From: Verrucomicrobiota bacterium | GTDB taxonomy: Bacteria > Verrucomicrobiota > Verrucomicrobiia > Limisphaerales > DSYF01 | Assembly: GCA_025457725.1 (NCBI GenBank) | Contig: JALOTU010000033.1 | Location: 1-14,910 of the forward strand | DNA: 14,910 bases | Reading direction: 5' to 3' | Shown: in pieces, positions 13,648-14,910 of the stretch | How the letters are laid out: each line of letters opens with the position of its first letter | Position numbering within the stretch: the stretch's first letter is position 1 | Position numbers and translations under genes: made by a program | The notes under the pieces: model-generated | Database searches by the model: none | What the model was told of the DNA's origin: nothing | Seen by the model: the letters and a program-made list of their open reading frames with translations, nothing else

Positions 13648-14910
13648 ATGTCGGTTTTGGCCAAACAGCAGCGGGATTGGGATGTGCTGATCATTGGCGG
13701 CGGGCCTGCGGGCGCCGCCGCCGGAGCGATCCTCGCCGAACAAGGACATCGGGTGCTGATCCTGGAAAGGGAGAAGTTTCCCCGCTACCACGTCGGTGAA
13801 TCCATGATCCCGTTCACCTACCAGCCGCTGGAACGCCTGGGACTCATTCCGCATCTGCGTGCTTCGGCGTTTCAGAGGAAATACAGCGTCCAGTTCGTCG
13901 CTCCCCACGGCAAAGCCAGCCAGCCGTTTTACTTCTTCAACCGCTACGATCGCGACACGGTCGCCCAGACGTGGCAGGTCTTGCGCTCGGAATTCGACCT
14001 GATGCTCCTCGATCAGGCGCGCAGAAAAGGGGCCGCAGTCCTGGAGGAGCTCTCGGTGAAGGAACTGGTTTGGAGCTCGTCGAAAGGAGAGGCCGGCGTC
14101 ACGGGTGTGCGTGCCCAGACCCGGTCGGGCGACATTCTGGAATTCCGTGCCCCAATCACCTTGGATTGTACGGGAAAGGAATCGTTTGCAGCAGTGCGCA
14201 ACCGCTGGCGTCAACCGGACCCGTTCCTCAACAAGATTGCGGTTTGGACCTATTATGTCGGGTCCCGTCGGGAGGCAGGAATTGACGAAGGCCAAACGAC
14301 GGTGGCCATGATTCCCGAAAAGGGATGGTTCTGGCACATTCCGCTGCACAACAACCGGGTCAGTGTGGGCGTGGTGGCGGAGGGCCGCTACCTGACGCGC
14401 GGGGGCATCAAGAATCCCAAGGCGATTTTCGAACGCGAGACCCAGCAGAACCTGTGGATCAAGGAGCACCTGGCCCCGGGATGTCCGGAGGGCGAATACT
14501 GGATCACCAGCGAATACAGCTTTCATTCGCAGCATTGCGGCTGTGAGGGGTTGCTGCTGGTGGGGGATGCCTTTTCGTTTCTGGACCCCGTCTTTTCCTC
14601 AGGACTGCTGCTCGCGCTCAAGAGCGGCGTGATGGCCGGTGACGCCGTGCATCAGGCGCTGGTGGAAAGCGATTTTTCACCCGCCCGATTTGCGCAGTAT
14701 GCTTCGACCCTCCGCCAGGGCATTGAAAACATGCGCAAGCTGGTCTACGCCTTTTACAGTCCGGAGTTTTCCTTCAAACGCGTCCTCGACAAGTATCCGG
14801 AGATGGCGGGCGAGATTACCGACTGCCTGAGCGGCGATGTGAACAAGGATTTCAGCCAGCTTTGGGATGCCGTGGCCGAGTTTGTGGAATTGCCCGGCGA
14901 ATTGCCCGTG
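13648..14910 (+). CDS. Flavin-dependent halogenase-like FAD oxidoreductase (3' truncated by window edge)
   Basis: An open frame of 421 codons from the ATG at 13648 runs off the window without a stop. The FAD-binding Rossmann motif is GGGPAG (17-22), followed by the acidic strand end LILERE (37-42). HVGESMIP (48-55) matches the conserved GE-x-IP element of flavin-dependent halogenases. WFWHIP (227-232) fits the WxWxIP motif and FLDPVFSSG (311-319) fits the Fx.Px.SxG motif, both used to recognise that family. K78 in FQRKYSVQF is near the position of the catalytic Lys, but the local FxxKxG-like context is imperfect. The second FAD motif is LLVGDAF (303-309). It may halogenate a free or carrier-bound substrate, or be a hydroxylase or reductase of the wider geranylgeranyl reductase-like group. 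Neighbours on the right are not visible, so a biosynthetic cluster cannot be judged. Confidence 0.85.
   Translation, partial: MSVLAKQQRDWDVLIIGGGPAGAAAGAILAEQGHRVLILEREKFPRYHVGESMIPFTYQPLERLGLIPHLRASAFQRKYSVQFVAPHGKASQPFYFFNRYDRDTVAQTWQVLRSEFDLMLLDQARRKGAAVLEELSVKELVWSSSKGEAGVTGVRAQTRSGDILEFRAPITLDCTGKESFAAVRNRWRQPDPFLNKIAVWTYYVGSRREAGIDEGQTTVAMIPEKGWFWHIPLHNNRVSVGVVAEGRYLTRGGIKNPKAIFERETQQNLWIKEHLAPGCPEGEYWITSEYSFHSQHCGCEGLLLVGDAFSFLDPVFSSGLLLALKSGVMAGDAVHQALVESDFSPARFAQYASTLRQGIENMRKLVYAFYSPEFSFKRVLDKYPEMAGEITDCLSGDVNKDFSQLWDAVAEFVELPGELPV

Noticed and set aside
13639..14535. Minus-strand open frame of 298 codons
   Set aside because: Antisense to the halogenase-like gene, which has all family motifs.

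Overview
This 14.9 kb window looks chromosomal and bacterial. The gene set (DnaA, GlnB-GlnA, a PQQ-type beta-propeller protein, an RG-rich protein of a type I associate with the PVC group, and several membrane-anchored proteins of unknown function) suggests a member of the Verrucomicrobiota, possibly the Pedosphaera/Limisphaerales side. That is an inference from gene content and protein flavour, with no rRNA or marker tree behind it. No CRISPR array, prophage, tRNA or intact insertion sequence was seen.

Layout. Positions 1-200 hold the 3' end of a + strand gene and a strong hairpin terminator. Positions 235-1935 (minus) encode an RG-rich protein with a conserved-looking core of unknown function. 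Positions about 1936-5235 form a sparse region marked by decay: a frameshifted transposase remnant (about 2122-2349), a small secreted EF-hand protein (3013-3276), a short CheY-like receiver with a degenerate end (3470-3856), an MqnA-like protein whose N-terminal lobe does not match the family (3927-4733), and a multiply frameshifted YjbQ/UPF0047 pseudogene (4809-5235). The pseudogene's start codon overlaps the stop of an ABC transporter ATPase (5232-6257, minus), so the two probably once formed an operon.

Positions 6346-7707 (minus) are dnaA. The dnaA-glnA intergenic region (7708-8139) carries two tandem near-consensus DnaA boxes and AT-rich patches, making it a candidate oriC or dnaA autoregulatory region. 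Next comes a nitrogen-assimilation operon on the minus strand, glnB (9610-9948) followed by glnA (8140-9552), closed by an intrinsic terminator at 8093-8119. GlnB keeps the uridylylated Tyr51, and GlnA keeps the adenylylation-site Tyr (Y399).

Positions 10422-10675 (+) have an AT-rich upstream element, a perfect TTGACA -35, a 17-base spacer, a TTAATT -10 and, about 180 bases on, a GC-rich hairpin followed by a T tract, with no convincing ORF between. This looks like an unannotated small RNA gene and is the most interesting new object here. The right part holds a membrane-anchored unknown protein (10682-11224, minus), a divergent membrane-anchored beta-propeller protein (11385-12791), DNA-3-methyladenine glycosylase I (12966-13568) and the first 421 residues of a flavin-dependent halogenase-like oxidoreductase (13648 to the window end).

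No complete novel multi-gene system is evident. The leads worth following are the small RNA candidate, the RG-rich protein, the halogenase-like enzyme, the atypical MqnA homologue and the decayed yjbQ.
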